Positions 40,673-42,358 of a DNA stretch of 42,358 nt are shown here, piece by piece. This stretch comes from Deltaproteobacteria bacterium (GTDB lineage Bacteria; Desulfobacterota; Syntrophia; Syntrophales; UBA2210). The position numbers were made by a program, and so were the translations under genes. Every line of letters begins with the position of its first letter. The first letter of the stretch is position 1. The notes under the pieces were generated by a model, which was not told the DNA's origin, searched no databases, and saw only the letters and a list, made by a program, of their open reading frames with translations. The stretch covers positions 1-42,358 of the forward strand of contig JAFDAI010000010.1 in assembly GCA_019313905.1 (NCBI GenBank), written 5' to 3'.

Positions 40673-42229
40673 ATGGAAAATAAGGATCTACTTCTCTCCA
40701 TTGATAACGGCACACAGAGTCTGAAAGCCCTGATATTTGACCTGAAGGGCAACCTTATCGCAAAGGAACAGGTTGTATTTGAACCCTATTACTCAGAAAA
40801 CCCGGGGTGGGCGGAACAGGATCCCACTGTCTTCTGGCAGGCATTGTGTCAGGCATGTCAGGGGGTATGGAGGCAGGGAAACTACAAAGAGCGTATTGCC
40901 GGCGTATCCATCACCACACAGAGAAGCACAGTAATAAATGTTGACAGGAACGGCAAACCCCTCCGTCCGGCCATGATATGGCTGGATCAGCGTAAAACAT
41001 ACGGGCAGACCCCCCTTGGAGGAATATGGGGCCTGCTGTTTAAACTTGCTCGCGTCAGCGATACGATATCCTATCTTCAAACCGAGGCGGAGGTAAACTG
41101 GATCCGCACATATCAACCCGATATCTGGGAAAAGACACACAAATATCTCCTCCTCTCCGGTTATCTTACCTATCTGCTGACGGGGGAATTCGTGGATTCC
41201 ATAGGCTGCCAGGTGGCCATGATACCCTTTGATTACAAGGGGCTGCGCTGGGCTCCCGGCCGGGACTGGAAATGGAAGGTCCTTCCCGTGGCGCGTGAAT
41301 TACTTCCCGAACTCATTCCCCCGGGACAGCCGCTGGGAAGCATCAACCGGAAAGCCTCCGAAGAAACGGGGATTCCGGAAGGTCTTCCCCTGATAGCGGC
41401 CGCCGCGGACAAGGCGTGCGAGGTTATAGGCTCGGGAAGCCTTGAACCTTCCATAGGCTGTCTCAGTTACGGCACAACCGCCACCATTAATGTCACGAGC
41501 AAGAAGTATGTGGAAGCAGTACCGCTGCTGCCCCCCTACCCTTCCGCGGTACCGGATTACTACACCATAGAGGTTCAGATCTACCGCGGGTTCTGGATGG
41601 TAAGCTGGTTCAAAAAGGAATTCGGCTATCTGGAAGAGCAGGAAGCGTCGCTGCAGGGAGTGACACCAGAGACACTGTTTGACAAACTTGTTGACGATAT
41701 TCCTCCGGGCTCCATGGGACTGGTGCTGCAACCCTACTGGACCCCCGGCGTAAAGTTCCCCGGACCGGAGGCCAAGGGCGCAATAATCGGCTTCGGCGAC
41801 GTGCATACGAGGGCACACATCTACAGGGCTATCCTGGAAGGCCTTGGCTACGCTCTCAGAGAGGGAAAGGAGCGGATAGAAAAACGGACCCATATTCCCA
41901 TAACGAGTCTCCGCGTGTCCGGAGGCGGTTCACAGAGCAAAAACGCCATGCAGCTGACGGCGGACATCTTCGGATTGCCGACTGCCAGGCCGCATATCTA
42001 CGAAACATCAGGACTCGGCGCGGCAATAGATACCGCTGTGGGACTCGGCCTGCACAGTGATTTTGAATCAGCGGTGAAGACCATGACTCGTGTGGGCGAA
42101 GTATTCGAACCTGATCAGAAAAATCAGGAGCTTTACGAACAGATCTACAACGATGTCTATCAAAAGATGTACAAGCGTTTGAAACCACTCTACGAACGTA
42201 TCAGGGAGATTACAGGCTATCCCAAATGA
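40673..42229 (+). CDS. FGGY-family carbohydrate kinase (glycerol/xylulose kinase-like)
   Basis: Start at 40673 ([23 protein letters not shown], 518 residues) follows a G-rich SD; a longer frame to 40595 overlaps glpD. The N-terminal FGGY domain has the phosphate-binding [18 protein letters not shown] and SITTQRST. The C-terminal domain has [20 protein letters not shown] and the adenosine-site [22 protein letters not shown] with [14 protein letters not shown]. It is ATP-dependent, most probably acting on a polyol or ketose. Its place after fadR and glpD suggests glycerol. However, the substrate-loop residues differ from true GlpK, so another sugar alcohol is possible. Confidence 0.85.
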   Translation: MENKDLLLSIDNGTQSLKALIFDLKGNLIAKEQVVFEPYYSENPGWAEQDPTVFWQALCQACQGVWRQGNYKERIAGVSITTQRSTVINVDRNGKPLRPAMIWLDQRKTYGQTPLGGIWGLLFKLARVSDTISYLQTEAEVNWIRTYQPDIWEKTHKYLLLSGYLTYLLTGEFVDSIGCQVAMIPFDYKGLRWAPGRDWKWKVLPVARELLPELIPPGQPLGSINRKASEETGIPEGLPLIAAAADKACEVIGSGSLEPSIGCLSYGTTATINVTSKKYVEAVPLLPPYPSAVPDYYTIEVQIYRGFWMVSWFKKEFGYLEEQEASLQGVTPETLFDKLVDDIPPGSMGLVLQPYWTPGVKFPGPEAKGAIIGFGDVHTRAHIYRAILEGLGYALREGKERIEKRTHIPITSLRVSGGGSQSKNAMQLTADIFGLPTARPHIYETSGLGAAIDTAVGLGLHSDFESAVKTMTRVGEVFEPDQKNQELYEQIYNDVYQKMYKRLKPLYERIREITGYPK

Positions 42230-42245
42230 CATATGAGGGTCTGTC

Positions 42246-42358
42246 ATGAATAAAAAACGAGAGGTAATATTTTCTGACACGAACATGGGCATTACCTCCG
42301 CGGTGAGGGAGGTTTTCGAGCACTTCGGTGGAGCCGGCTCACTCCTGAAATCCAGTGG
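42246..42358 (+). CDS. Probable DUF362-family protein, 3'-partial
   Basis: ATG at 42246 with GAGGG six bases upstream opens MNKKREVIFSDTNMGITSAVREVFEHFGGAGSLLKSS and runs off the window. The pattern of an N-terminal strand, then AVREVFEHFGG, then a strand expected to begin at the end of the window, is what DUF362 iron-sulfur proteins show before their IKPN motif. That motif would lie just outside. It is 16 bp after the FGGY kinase, likely the same operon. Confidence 0.4.
   Translation, partial: MNKKREVIFSDTNMGITSAVREVFEHFGGAGSLLKSS

Overview
The window looks like a chromosomal stretch of an anaerobic, Gram-negative bacterium of the former Deltaproteobacteria (Desulfobacterota), probably close to the Syntrophales/Geobacter side. 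This is inferred from gene content and order, not from a database match. Pointers are: the run ispE / tRNA-Gln / prs / rplY / pth followed by ychF; a divergent membrane pyrophosphatase; a second, non-str-operon EF-G; a sigma-54 activator; a 589-residue glutaconyl-CoA decarboxylase-type alpha subunit; and a phenylacetate-CoA-ligase-family enzyme beside a second biotin-dependent carboxyltransferase. Outer-membrane-style lipoproteins (MltA, a TPR lipoprotein) fit a diderm cell.

Layout. 1-1.4 kb is a decayed accessory patch: a rhuM-like gene broken by two exact short tandem duplications, then a multiply deleted AlbA_2/Fic-like regulator. 1.5-5.1 kb (+) carries a single-chain Fe-S L-serine dehydratase and the ribosome GTPases Era and Der. 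5.1-5.3 kb holds a degenerate S23/IVS-protein mini-element. 5.3-10.2 kb (-) is a complete branched-chain amino-acid ABC transporter operon, livK-livH-livM-livG-livF. It has a recognisable sigma-70 promoter and a strong hairpin between livK and livH. 10.4-12.1 kb (+) has small ORFs, an HD hydrolase and a TPR lipoprotein, followed by a 182-bp MITE-like palindrome. 12.5-17.3 kb (+) is an apparent operon of a GerMN-domain protein, an EF-G paralogue and a GAF-GAF-AAA+-Fis sigma-54 activator. It is followed by a palindromic candidate activator site, a well-formed -24/-12 promoter and a universal stress protein. 18.2-18.8 kb is non-coding or nearly so and contains three tandem stem-loops.

18.8-30.99 kb (-) is mostly housekeeping: ychF, the pyrophosphatase, pth, rplY, prs, tRNA-Gln, ispE, a DUF1844 protein, gcdA and comEC. 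An MltA-type transglycosylase follows at 31.1-32.3 kb (-). A VIT/CCC1-like membrane protein (+), an acyl-CoA carboxyltransferase (-) and a PaaK-like CoA ligase (-) follow. 36.9-42.36 kb (+) has a DEAD-box helicase, then a FadR-type regulator whose predicted operator overlaps its own promoter. After it come a glpD gene broken by an out-of-frame internal deletion, an FGGY kinase and the start of a probable DUF362 protein running off the window.

How parts may work together. The liv operon imports branched-chain amino acids. The two carboxyltransferases and the CoA ligase suggest CoA-thioester catabolism of aromatic or dicarboxylic acids. The FadR/glpD/FGGY group suggests acyl-CoA-responsive control of glycerol or glycerol-3-phosphate use, now damaged at glpD. 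No CRISPR array, intact transposase, prophage or obvious defence island was seen. The least explained signals are the three tandem hairpins at 18.58-18.80 kb, the sigma-54/usp arrangement, the FadR box in front of a glycerol-type operon, and several short repeat or MITE-like insertions.
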